From a virus: 63,226 bases of DNA. Below are positions 56,789 through 63,226 of this stretch, piece after piece. The stretch is taken from IMG/VR virus record IMGVR_UViG_3300048876_000002, positions 1-63,226 of that record, one strand, 5' to 3'. A model generated the notes under the pieces. That model was not told the origin of the DNA. It ran no database searches and saw only the letters and a program-made list of their open reading frames with translations. The translations under genes and the position numbers were made by a program. Position 1 is the first letter of the stretch. Every line of letters starts with the position of its first letter.

Positions 56789-56820
56789 CACAAGGCCCGA
56801 CCTAGGAATCGGGCCTTGTG
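56789..56820. terminator. Perfect 12-bp bidirectional terminator
   Basis: CACAAGGCCCGA (56789-56800) and TCGGGCCTTGTG (56809-56820) with an 8-base loop; followed by GCTTTTAT on plus and ACCGTTTTAT on minus. Lies between the transposase and the sce7726-type gene and ends leftward transcription of the transposase. Confidence 0.85.
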
Positions 56821-56838
56821 GCTTTTATAGCATGATTT

Positions 56839-57786
56839 CTATGCAATTCCTAACACTTCGTTGAGATTCCAGACGTGATCCGTGATCCCCGCTTCCATTG
56901 CGGGAGTGCATCGAATACTGGAATGTAATCGGCAAAAGTTGTAAAACGCGAAGTGCAAAGCGACAGCCGCTTTCAGATGCGACAGCTTTTTGCTGAAAGC
57001 ATTCGTGAGTCGCGTAAATCGCCGCATCGCCATTCGCATGGTCAAGTTCTGCCGTTCCACAAACGAAGTGCTGATATGGTCAGGGTCGGGGTCGCCTTGT
57101 CGAACTTTGGATATAACCCCCGAGATGCGTGGTGGGGAGTACCTCGCATCGGGAGTATCAAACTGCCCGTAGTCGCCAAACATTTTCGTGAGCTGTGCGA
57201 AGTCTACTTCGGTTCCAAAGCACTCAGGAACGCTCACCGTGTAGTGGTTCAGGCCATCGCTGGTAAGTTGCACGCGATTCGCAAGGCGCTTGTGCAAGTC
57301 CCATAGAAAGGCCCATGTATCGGGGCGCACGCGCTTGCCGATGCGGAATGAAGGAACGAGTTTTGTTTCCGCATCAATGGCAACGTAAACCCACTGGTCG
57401 CCCATCTCAGGCGAATCTCCACTTCGCACGTTCCGGCGTTTCTTGCCGACGTAAGTCCAGATTTCGTCAACCTGCAAATACCTGGTCTGGAGATTTTGCA
57501 TCTTCGCATCCATCAATTTCTGACTGCGCTCACCCGCCAGAAGTAACAGGCTCATAATCGTATCGCGATGCACGCCAGTGACGCGCTCGATTGATCGTAG
57601 GCTCATTCCTTCGACTAGCAGCTTGAGGATGGATTCAGCTTTCTCCATCGGCAAGCGCATTTCAGCGAGAGGCCGCGTGTGATCTTCCGTGAATGTCTTA
57701 CGGCATTGTGAGCAGCGATAGCGTTGTAGGCCGTTCCTGTGCTTCCCAGAGCGCTTGCAGGATGAATTGCAGTTGTGGCAGGTCAC
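56839..57786 (-). CDS. IS1-family transposase (single-frame type), 315 aa
   Basis: GTG 57786 follows AAGGAG. N-terminal zinc finger C3-C6...C25-C28 with an InsA-like HTH (SIERVTGVHRDTI), then DDE residues D107 (LQVDEIWTYVG), D177 (LTSDGLNHY) and E244 (SFVERQNLTMR). Unlike classic IS1, both parts are in one frame. I cannot find matching terminal inverted repeats or a target duplication around it, so it may be a degenerate or domesticated copy. Confidence 0.88.
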   Translation of the reverse strand: MTCHNCNSSCKRSGKHRNGLQRYRCSQCRKTFTEDHTRPLAEMRLPMEKAESILKLLVEGMSLRSIERVTGVHRDTIMSLLLLAGERSQKLMDAKMQNLQTRYLQVDEIWTYVGKKRRNVRSGDSPEMGDQWVYVAIDAETKLVPSFRIGKRVRPDTWAFLWDLHKRLANRVQLTSDGLNHYTVSVPECFGTEVDFAQLTKMFGDYGQFDTPDARYSPPRISGVISKVRQGDPDPDHISTSFVERQNLTMRMAMRRFTRLTNAFSKKLSHLKAAVALHFAFYNFCRLHSSIRCTPAMEAGITDHVWNLNEVLGIA

Positions 57787-57870
57787 TGTGAAATCTCCTT
57801 GAGTTCACAGCCGACTTGCCGGATAATGAAGTTGCGAGTCTCATTGCGGCTACGGCTGTGATGGATTCAA

Positions 57871-57905
57871 GCCCTGATTCTGTTTCCGCAGAGTCGGGGC
57901 TTTTT
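57871..57905 (+). terminator. Imperfect hairpin with T-run
   Basis: GCCCTGATTCTG (57871-57882) pairs with CAGAGTCGGGGC (57889-57900) with two mismatches, followed by TTTTT. Insulates the P63C gene from rightward read-through. Confidence 0.6.
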
Positions 57906-57922
57906 GTTGCCAGTCCAATCTA

Positions 57923-58000
57923 ATGCTTAGAAGGCATGATGTCAAGATGCTTGCAAAATAAATGTTGCAATGCTTGCAATGGTAGTGTATAAAATGCTTA
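57923..58000 (+). promoter_or_regulatory. Four iterons with an embedded promoter
   Basis: ATGCTTAG (57923), ATGCTTGCAA (57947), ATGCTTGCAA (57970) and ATGCTTAC (57994) start 24, 23 and 24 bp apart. A promoter TTGCAA (57965-57970), 17-bp spacer, TATAAA (57988-57993) lies across them, and the ATG at 58004 is only 10 bases beyond the -10, implying a leaderless or very short-leader mRNA. Confidence 0.65.
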
Positions 58001-58003
58001 CCT

Positions 58004-59080
58004 ATGGAAAACACTCCCGAATCCACTGCTATTGCACGCGGCTCAAAAGGCGGTGAGGCCAGAGCTGCAAGCCTTTCCACTGCACGAAAGAAGGCTATCG
58101 GTAAATTGGCTGCTGATGCGCGATGGGGTTCCGATCTGCCGCGTGCAACGCATGATGGACCGCTCCAGATTGGCGATGCTGTGCTTGTCGCAGCGGTTCT
58201 CGGCAATGGCAAGCGGCTTCTGAGTCAAGGCACAGTATTGCAGGCGATTGGCCGTTCCCGTACTCCCAAGGCCGGAACTGGCGGTTTTACCACTGTCGAC
58301 GAACTACCCTTCTTTTTGCAGGCAGAAGTGCTCAAACCCTTCATTTCAGAAGAGTTGATGATGTCGACGACCCCTATCTTGTTTCGCCTGAAAAATGGGC
58401 AGAGAACGGTAGGTTATGACGCAATGCTTCTGCCTATGATCTGCGAAGTGTATTTGAAATTCCGCGACAGCCTGAACGAGAAATTGGGACACAATCTTGC
58501 CGATGTTCGAGGGGTCGCGAAGAGTTATCTAGCGAGGTATAAGCACATCATTGCGGCGTGTGATCGTCTGACTCGCGGACTGGCGAGACGCGGGATTGTT
58601 GCTCTGGTAGACGATGCTACAGGCTACAGGGATGACCAGATGCGGGAGGAAATCTATGACCGCATCATCAAGGCATACGTCGCACCGTCTCTCGCGCCTT
58701 GGGTAATACAGAAGTTTCCGCATGAGTTCTTTCGGCAAGCCTACAGGCTCCTTGGTTGGAAGTATGAACCGGGACAAACAAAGCACTCGCCGTACATGGG
58801 GAAATTCATAAACAAATATGTATTTGAGGCATTGCCGCCGGGAGTGCTTGAAGAATTAAAAGCAAGATTGCCGAAGAATGAGCACGGCCACCGACGCGGC
58901 CACCTGTGGCGACTGCTAACCGTGGACACTGGCATCCCGCACCTAGATCGACAGCTCACAGCCGATCTGACGCTCATGCAGATCGCCGACAAGAAAGAAG
59001 ATTTTGAGCACAACTGGGAAAAACTGTTCGGCAAGCAACAGTTACTCAGCCTTACCATACCCAAGGAATTGCAGCCGTGA
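58004..59080 (+). CDS. P63C-domain protein, 358 aa
   Basis: N-terminal GGEARAASLSTARKKAIGKL then AADARW, a pattern seen at the start of several bacterial accessory proteins; the C-terminal domain (FPHEFFRQAYRLLGWKY ... GKFINKYVFEALPPGVLEEL, then HRRGHLWRLLT) matches the P63C domain found in phages and mobile elements, of unknown biochemical function. It is the only plus-strand gene in this part and has its own promoter with iterons, so it is probably autoregulated. Confidence 0.82.
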   Translation: MENTPESTAIARGSKGGEARAASLSTARKKAIGKLAADARWGSDLPRATHDGPLQIGDAVLVAAVLGNGKRLLSQGTVLQAIGRSRTPKAGTGGFTTVDELPFFLQAEVLKPFISEELMMSTTPILFRLKNGQRTVGYDAMLLPMICEVYLKFRDSLNEKLGHNLADVRGVAKSYLARYKHIIAACDRLTRGLARRGIVALVDDATGYRDDQMREEIYDRIIKAYVAPSLAPWVIQKFPHEFFRQAYRLLGWKYEPGQTKHSPYMGKFINKYVFEALPPGVLEELKARLPKNEHGHRRGHLWRLLTVDTGIPHLDRQLTADLTLMQIADKKEDFEHNWEKLFGKQQLLSLTIPKELQP

Positions 59081-59139
59081 CGGGCTGGCGGCCTTACTCT
59101 CCGAGGCCGCCACCAAGTCAGCAACGCAGTGTTAGGACA

Positions 59140-59646
59140 CTACCGCCTGCCCACCATGCCTACGTCGCCCCACAAGTAGTATGAGCCGAAGTTCGCCTTC
59201 GCCCTGCCTACCCACGGCTGCGCTCCCCGCACATTCTCCACGATCAGAGGAATGTATCTGTCGGCCGCTTCCGAGGCTTCCCGCTGCAATCGGAAGCAGG
59301 TATCGAACAAGAGATTTAATTCCGCGATGGTCCGCGAGCCCATGTAGCCCTCGGGAAATAGATCGTCTTCGGACTTGCTTCGCAGTGCCGCCGCAATCTG
59401 CTTCGACCGGCTCCACGGCATTGCCATGTAGCTGTACTCCGTGCAGGGCGGGCTGGCCACAATCACAGCCGCATCTTTGAACTGCGAGCCGTGCAGCGTT
59501 GTGGCGTCCTGAATTACGAGTTGCCCAGGATATCCGCCGGAGCCGTAATCGTGGCGCTCGATGTCGAAGCCGATAACAGTGCAGCCTTCCGCGAGAAAGC
59601 CTTCAGCCCATCCGCCGAGACCGCAGTAAAGATCGATGCACATCAT
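59140..59646 (-). CDS. C5-cytosine methyltransferase-like protein, 168 aa
   Basis: Motif I DLYCGLGGW (5-13), motif IV SPPCTEYS (65-72, catalytic Cys) and motif VI ENVRGAQPWVG (137-147) are present. At 168 residues it lacks the target-recognition domain and motifs IX-X of full enzymes, so it is a minimal phage type or inactive remnant. ATG 59646 overlaps a tiny upstream frame (ATGA). Confidence 0.78.
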   Translation of the reverse strand: MMCIDLYCGLGGWAEGFLAEGCTVIGFDIERHDYGSGGYPGQLVIQDATTLHGSQFKDAAVIVASPPCTEYSYMAMPWSRSKQIAAALRSKSEDDLFPEGYMGSRTIAELNLLFDTCFRLQREASEAADRYIPLIVENVRGAQPWVGRAKANFGSYYLWGDVGMVGRR

Positions 59647-59699
59647 GCCCAATCTTCCCGGCTCATGGTGAGGACCACTTGGCCGTCACGCTCGCTCAT
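59643..59699 (-). CDS. Possible coupling peptide, 18 aa
   Basis: ATG 59699 overlaps the stop of the tiny frame before it, and its own stop overlaps the methyltransferase start. Preceded by AAAGGGAAGCC. Probably only a ribosome relay if translated. Confidence 0.3.
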   Translation of the reverse strand: MSERDGQVVLTMSREDWA

Positions 59700-59761
59700 G
59701 GCTTCCCTTTCTCTCGCTCCGCCGTCAACTCAGGGTTGCTCGGGGTCAACTTCGTTCCCAT
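59696..59761 (-). CDS. Possible coupling peptide, 21 aa
   Basis: ATG 59761 overlaps the end of the preceding gene; its stop overlaps the next ATG. Supported only by the chain of overlaps. Confidence 0.3.
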   Translation of the reverse strand: MGTKLTPSNPELTAEREKGKP

Positions 59762-60069
59762 AACTTGTAGAGGTCGTTGATTTGGTCCGCCCCTTCTGTC
59801 ACTGCGAAATCCAGCATCCTTTCTATATCTAGAACGAAAACCCGTCCCACCTTGTTTGCTTCTTTCGCGTGATGTGAGCGTGCGGCACGAAAATCCTCCA
59901 ACTTCTGATATTCATGGAGGTACTTCTCTTTATTGCGCTTCGAAGCTTGCACCCCAGCCCACGTCTGCACCCATGTACACCAAACAATCTTACCTTGGTG
60001 CATTTCGACAACAAGCCAGTTTCCTCTAGGACTACTTCGCGTCTTACGCTTTGTTATGATTTCCGCCAC
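59746..60069 (-). CDS. Hypothetical protein, 107 aa
   Basis: GTG 60069 preceded by GGAGAATGGTGA. Strand-rich N-terminus (NWLVVEMHQGKIVWCTWVQT) then basic helices. Unknown. Confidence 0.7.
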   Translation of the reverse strand: MAEIITKRKTRSSPRGNWLVVEMHQGKIVWCTWVQTWAGVQASKRNKEKYLHEYQKLEDFRAARSHHAKEANKVGRVFVLDIERMLDFAVTEGADQINDLYKLWERS

Positions 60070-60115
60070 TCACCATTCTCCTCTCAGACTGTCTCTCTTT
60101 TTCATTTTCCCTCCG

Positions 60116-60400
60116 TCAACTTGGGCGCTGCTGCGTTGTCAGAGCCGAACTCGTGCTATTTTCCCAGCATGGTCCGCCTAGTTTTTGCTCTTTGAATTCA
60201 TAGACGATACCGCAACAGCAAGTCCAGAAAGCACCCAAGCGTCCCATTACAGGAGTAAGACATTCACAACCGCGCTCTTCCGCCAATATACAGGGATTAT
60301 CTTTGCGCTCATCCAGCAGTTCCCGGTAGTTATCGGACTGCGTTTTCCCGTTATGCAGCGACCGCAAATAAGCATCGCCCCAACATTTTTCACACGCCAT
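60116..60400 (-). CDS. Conserved-looking Cys-rich phage protein, 94 aa
   Basis: ATG 60400 follows AAAGGA. Starts MACEKCWGDAYLRSLHNGKT, an opening I recall from many phage genomes, then LLDERKDNPC, CECLTP and CCCGIVYEF. Probably zinc-binding; function unknown. Confidence 0.78.
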   Translation of the reverse strand: MACEKCWGDAYLRSLHNGKTQSDNYRELLDERKDNPCILAEERGCECLTPVMGRLGAFWTCCCGIVYEFKEQKLGGPCWENSTSSALTTQQRPS

Positions 60401-60401
60401 A

Positions 60402-60611
60402 TTATCCTTTCACGGAGCCGCCAAACTTGCGCTCGATCTGATCTGCAATGTGATTGCCATACAGTCCACACTCGCGGATAGATGCCACGATCCTCTTGAC
60501 CGTCTCCCGCTTCTCGGAGTCGGCGAAGTTGGCCATGTTCTGATATAGCCCGGAAGAGGTTGATTTTCGCCAAGACTGCTTCGCCCGTTCTACCGCTGCG
60601 TTGTCAGGCAT
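60402..60611 (-). CDS. Small hypothetical protein, 69 aa
   Basis: ATG 60611 overlaps the upstream gene by 8 nt; its stop lies 1 base before the next start. Basic-helical (RAKQSWRKSTSSGLYQNMAN). Unknown. Confidence 0.7.
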   Translation of the reverse strand: MPDNAAVERAKQSWRKSTSSGLYQNMANFADSEKRETVKRIVASIRECGLYGNHIADQIERKFGGSVKG

Positions 60612-60786
60612 TCAGGGCCTCTCTATCAAACTCCCAAGGTTCTTCGCCGACGCGCCATGCTACTCGTCGGCCAGTCTTACGATTCCATATTTCCGTGATT
60701 GCGATGCTCGGCATATTGCCGTAATCCACGCCCATCTCAACCTCTGGCGCTGGCGGAAGAAGTAATTGCGGCGGCTTGTCAGGCAT
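60604..60786 (-). CDS. Small hypothetical protein, 60 aa
   Basis: ATG 60786. Pro-rich start (MPDKPPQLLLPPAPEVEMG), then a strand pair (VAWRVGEEPWEF). Unknown. Confidence 0.68.
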   Translation of the reverse strand: MPDKPPQLLLPPAPEVEMGVDYGNMPSIAITEIWNRKTGRRVAWRVGEEPWEFDREALNA

Positions 60787-60788
60787 GG

Positions 60789-61322
60789 TTATCGGTCCTC
60801 CCTCAGCAACTTCTCAAATTTAACGATTGGGCAAGATGCTTCGTGTGTTCCGCCCAGCGAATCCCATCCGCAAATATCACAACATTCGTCAGTCTTGCCG
60901 GATTTGTCCACGCATTCCTGAGCAATCTTCCGCAGTTCTTCGTTCTCCCGCTTCGCAGTTTCCAAGCGCTCAGTCAGGCTTTCGACGTGCTGCTTTTGTG
61001 CTCCCGTCTCCCACTCCAACCCTTTCACCTTGGCTTTGAGTTCGGAGTTCTCCCGCTCGGAAGTTTCAGTTCGGCCTTCCCAATGTTTCACGTACTCTGA
61101 TGCCCCAGCGTCGTAACCACTCCGATAGAACTCACCAGCCAGCAACGTTGCTTCGATCTGGGCTTCATTGTCCTCGCCGGATTCAATCGCCGACCGAATC
61201 TTTTCCAGCGATGCGGTAACTCGGTCAGGCTGCTCAATGCGCCCTTCCTCCCTGGCGACCACAGGGGAGGATACGGGAGCCGCTGTCTCCGCCTTTAGCT
61301 TTGAACGTCTCATCTGCCTCAT
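60789..61322 (-). CDS. Coiled-coil protein with C-terminal zinc-like motif, 177 aa
   Basis: ATG 61322 overlaps the upstream stop. Helical from about 35 to 140 with heptads (ENSELKAKVKGLEWETGAQK). The end has CCDICGWDSLGGTHEASC, a possible four-ligand zinc site. Unknown. Confidence 0.75.
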   Translation of the reverse strand: MRQMRRSKLKAETAAPVSSPVVAREEGRIEQPDRVTASLEKIRSAIESGEDNEAQIEATLLAGEFYRSGYDAGASEYVKHWEGRTETSERENSELKAKVKGLEWETGAQKQHVESLTERLETAKRENEELRKIAQECVDKSGKTDECCDICGWDSLGGTHEASCPIVKFEKLLREDR

Positions 61323-61516
61323 ACCTTTTCCTTTAATCCAAGGTCTTTTTCGCTTTTAACCAACTTAATGGTGATGCAGTCGCAAAACATGACCGAAATG
61401 ACGGCTTCTCCGGAGCGGTAACAGGGCTGACCGAATGCAATTCCACTCCCGAAGCACCTTGGACAATCGTTGTTGGCAACTGAGATAAACTGTCCATCCA
61501 CGAACGCGATGCTCAT
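61319..61516 (-). CDS. Zinc-ribbon-like protein, 65 aa
   Basis: ATG 61516 follows AGGAAAAGG. CPRCFGSGIAFGQPC resembles half of a DnaJ-type zinc ribbon; FCDC follows. Unknown. Confidence 0.72.
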   Translation of the reverse strand: MSIAFVDGQFISVANNDCPRCFGSGIAFGQPCYRSGEAVISVMFCDCITIKLVKSEKDLGLKEKV

Positions 61517-61545
61517 ACCTTTTCCTCCCCTTTGGGCTGCGACCT

Positions 61546-62268
61546 TTAACCCTCTCCCCAGTGATCGGAATCTCTCGGAGTCGTGCCTGTGTCAAACGAA
61601 GTTGCGCCGAATCGCTTGGGACTGACTTTGGGCTGCGCTACGGGGCCAGACTCCGCGACTCCCCACTGATCGGCCATCGCATTCGCAATCCCTTGATAGG
61701 TACGGCTCCGATTCTTGGCCCTTTCCGGCGATGGACCGAGCTTATTCTGTCCGCTCGGAGTTTGATTATCCCAACCGCGCTTCACATCTCCCCCACGGGG
61801 CGGAATGATGTTGGTCGGTCGTAGCGGAGGCAGACCTTTCAGCCATAGACATGTTGCTTTCGCTTCCGGGTGCCCGAACTGCCACGGCTGGATAACCTGA
61901 TTCGGTTTGCGGTACGCTGTTGAGATGCGCCCTATTGGATTCTCTAACGCTATTCTCGTGATGCCGTGCGCGATTGAGCCTTCGCCCATTAGGTTGAACA
62001 CAAACAGCATCGCCTCATGGGTGAGTTCGTCGCGGCCCGGAATTCTCTTGTTCCAATGCAGGCCGCTGCTCGCAAGGTAAGTGCATGGAGGGTGGGCGAT
62101 CATTAAATCCCACACTGGCAAGTCCTCCAACACTTCTTGAACGTCGCATTTCAAGTGTTGGCCCGGTATCTCAGTCGGCAGCAAGTCACACGACCACGCA
62201 TCATGCCCACGCAACCGAAACGCTTCACGCACGATTCCTGAGAACTCACACGCGACTAATACTCTCAT
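61546..62268 (-). CDS. C5-cytosine methyltransferase-like phage protein, 240 aa
   Basis: VACEFSGIVREAFRLRGHDA replaces the usual motif I, catalytic HPPCTYLASSG is at 59-69 (Cys61) and ENPIGRIST at 109-117. This is the short type found in many phages; whether it methylates DNA or acts on nucleotides is not known. ATG 62268 follows AAGGAG and overlaps the stop of the linker-rich gene. A second C5-type gene lies 1.9 kb downstream. Confidence 0.85.
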   Translation of the reverse strand: MRVLVACEFSGIVREAFRLRGHDAWSCDLLPTEIPGQHLKCDVQEVLEDLPVWDLMIAHPPCTYLASSGLHWNKRIPGRDELTHEAMLFVFNLMGEGSIAHGITRIALENPIGRISTAYRKPNQVIQPWQFGHPEAKATCLWLKGLPPLRPTNIIPPRGGDVKRGWDNQTPSGQNKLGPSPERAKNRSRTYQGIANAMADQWGVAESGPVAQPKVSPKRFGATSFDTGTTPRDSDHWGEG

Positions 62269-63226
62269 TGATTCTCCTTCGGTACGTCCGGCTTGACCTC
62301 TGCGGGAATGGCCTCAGACTCCGCCTCGGCAAACTTCTTAGCCGATTTCATAAGCGAGTCGATCTTCTGGAATGCACGGTCGTAGGTCGGCTCAACGCCG
62401 ACGAAGTGGCCGAATAGGTACAGTTTGAAGCAGATGCCATTGACCTGCTTGATGCAGTATCCGTCACGCACTTCAGCCTGATTGCGGATCGTCCCCCATT
62501 TCGTATGCTTCGGCGGCTCTGCGGGAATGGGCGCGGACTGAGCGGCCAGAAATGATTTAATTGCCGCTTCCAACTTGCGCGATATTTCCTTGGCGGCCGG
62601 CGCATCACACGCCTCAAGATAGCCAACTGCCAGCGCTCCACAACTTGCGATGTCGAGTGCAAGTTTCCAATCCCACTGCCGCGATCCCGCTTCCGTGGCT
62701 GGCGCGCTATACACTTTCATGTGGACATTTGTGATGCCATTCTCAGGAGGTTCCGTGGCTGGCGCGGAGTTAGCGGCGTGATAGGATTCAAGTAAATCAC
62801 TCAATAGTTCGGCATGTTGTGTATCTTCTCGCCCATCAGCGTCGAAGTAATGGACTAGCCTGTTCGGAACGTTGTTGTCAGCCAGCCAATTTGTCGCGCT
62901 CTGCGTGGCTGGCGCTGCCTTGGAGTCGTCCGGCGTGGCTGTCGTGGCTGGCGGAGAGGCTGGAGCGCCCACGCCCGACAATGCTCGGTGATCTGTTGGC
63001 CGGTCATGTTCAGTACAATCAGGGCCGCAAAACTGCTTAAATTCCGGCGTCGTCGCTCCCACGGAGGGAGCCAGCGATTCGTACTGGGCTGATGGAGAGG
63101 CTGGAACTCCCACGCCCGGATGTGGAGTGTAAGCCGTTCGGGATTTACGGTACTCAAACCAACTGGCAAATTGGCAGGCTACCGCGACTGGCGGCGCGAA
63201 GTCTCGCTCGTAGCCTTCTTCTTTGC
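62265..63226 (-). CDS. Modular linker-rich protein, C-terminal part (continues from 557)
   Basis: Same gene as 1-557: the frame enters from the join and ends at TGA 62265-62267, overlapping the next ATG. Linkers GVGVPASPSAQ, APSVGATTP and GVGAPASPPAT separate small modules; further SAPATEPP/SAPIPAEPP linkers follow. The last module (VRDGYCIKQVNGICFKLYLF) looks folded. A GTG at 63113 gives an apparent 282-residue protein, but that is only the tail of the 463-residue frame. Function unknown. Confidence 0.85.
   Translation of the reverse strand, partial: KEEGYERDFAPPVAVACQFASWFEYRKSRTAYTPHPGVGVPASPSAQYESLAPSVGATTPEFKQFCGPDCTEHDRPTDHRALSGVGAPASPPATTATPDDSKAAPATQSATNWLADNNVPNRLVHYFDADGREDTQHAELLSDLLESYHAANSAPATEPPENGITNVHMKVYSAPATEAGSRQWDWKLALDIASCGALAVGYLEACDAPAAKEISRKLEAAIKSFLAAQSAPIPAEPPKHTKWGTIRNQAEVRDGYCIKQVNGICFKLYLFGHFVGVEPTYDRAFQKIDSLMKSAKKFAEAESEAIPAEVKPDVPKENQ
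63100..63226. repeat. Terminal direct repeat, right copy
   Basis: Exact repeat of 1-127; assembly overlap of a circular molecule. Confidence 0.95.

Noticed and set aside
57821-57880. tRNA fragment (GGATTCAAGCCC resembles a T-arm)
   Set aside because: No acceptor or anticodon stem can be folded around it; it forms part of an imperfect hairpin terminator instead.
1-63226. Integrase, tyrosine or serine recombinase
   Set aside because: No protein with the required catalytic pattern was recognised on either strand, so I do not call the phage temperate on that ground.

Overview
The window looks like one complete, circularly assembled genome of a tailed phage with a P22-like podovirus head and neck. 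The last 127 bases (63100-63226) repeat the first 127 exactly, so the unique circle is 63,099 bp and the window ends are arbitrary; one gene runs across the join. The host cannot be read directly. Several exported proteins have signal peptides ending in A-Q or S-Q, and two regions resemble bacterial accessory DNA. I infer a Gram-negative soil-type bacterium, possibly Acidobacteriota, with low confidence.

Layout. (1) About 59.1 kb round through the join to 4.9 kb, minus strand: a tightly packed operon of small accessory genes, two C5-methyltransferase-like genes, a modular 463-residue linker-rich protein, one exported Cys-rich protein, a RusA-type resolvase and a 53-residue Arc-like ribbon-helix-helix protein. 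(2) 4.9-5.0 kb: a divergent control region with a consensus-like rightward promoter. (3) 5.0-18.2 kb, plus strand: early genes, with ERF annealase plus YqaJ exonuclease, a winged-helix initiator plus DnaB-like helicase, small XRE-like and Fis-like regulators, two further DNA methyltransferases, an HNH-like nuclease and many tiny zinc-binding or membrane proteins. (4) 18.3-39.1 kb: terminase, portal, GroES-like protein, scaffold, P22-type coat, gp4-like and gp10-like neck proteins, a GNAT enzyme, a 2OG-oxygenase-like protein and probable ejection proteins. A three-gene antisense cassette sits between portal and scaffold, and a 1.84-kb IS1595/ISXO2-type transposon with passenger genes interrupts a small structural-region gene. 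(5) 39.1-51.1 kb: six consecutive adsorption or depolymerase-like genes, every one starting with a signal peptide. (6) 51.1-55.4 kb: small membrane proteins, a glycosidase-like enzyme and a lipoprotein, the likely lysis region. (7) 55.4-59.1 kb: a terminator-bounded accessory region with an sce7726-type protein, an IS1-family transposase and a P63C-domain gene behind four regularly spaced iterons.

The most unusual points are these: an oriented, dispersed 16-bp near-palindrome (five copies, 4.5-16.1 kb) resembling phage stoperators, beside a candidate Arc-like repressor gene; the operon of tail-type proteins with signal peptides; a candidate three-way-junction RNA at 15277-15345; and the passenger-carrying IS with an exact 8-bp target duplication. 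I recognise no integrase, no tRNA and no CRISPR array. Many genes are under 60 codons and were found by reading the sequence directly, supported by ATGA or TAATG stop/start overlaps and Shine-Dalgarno motifs.
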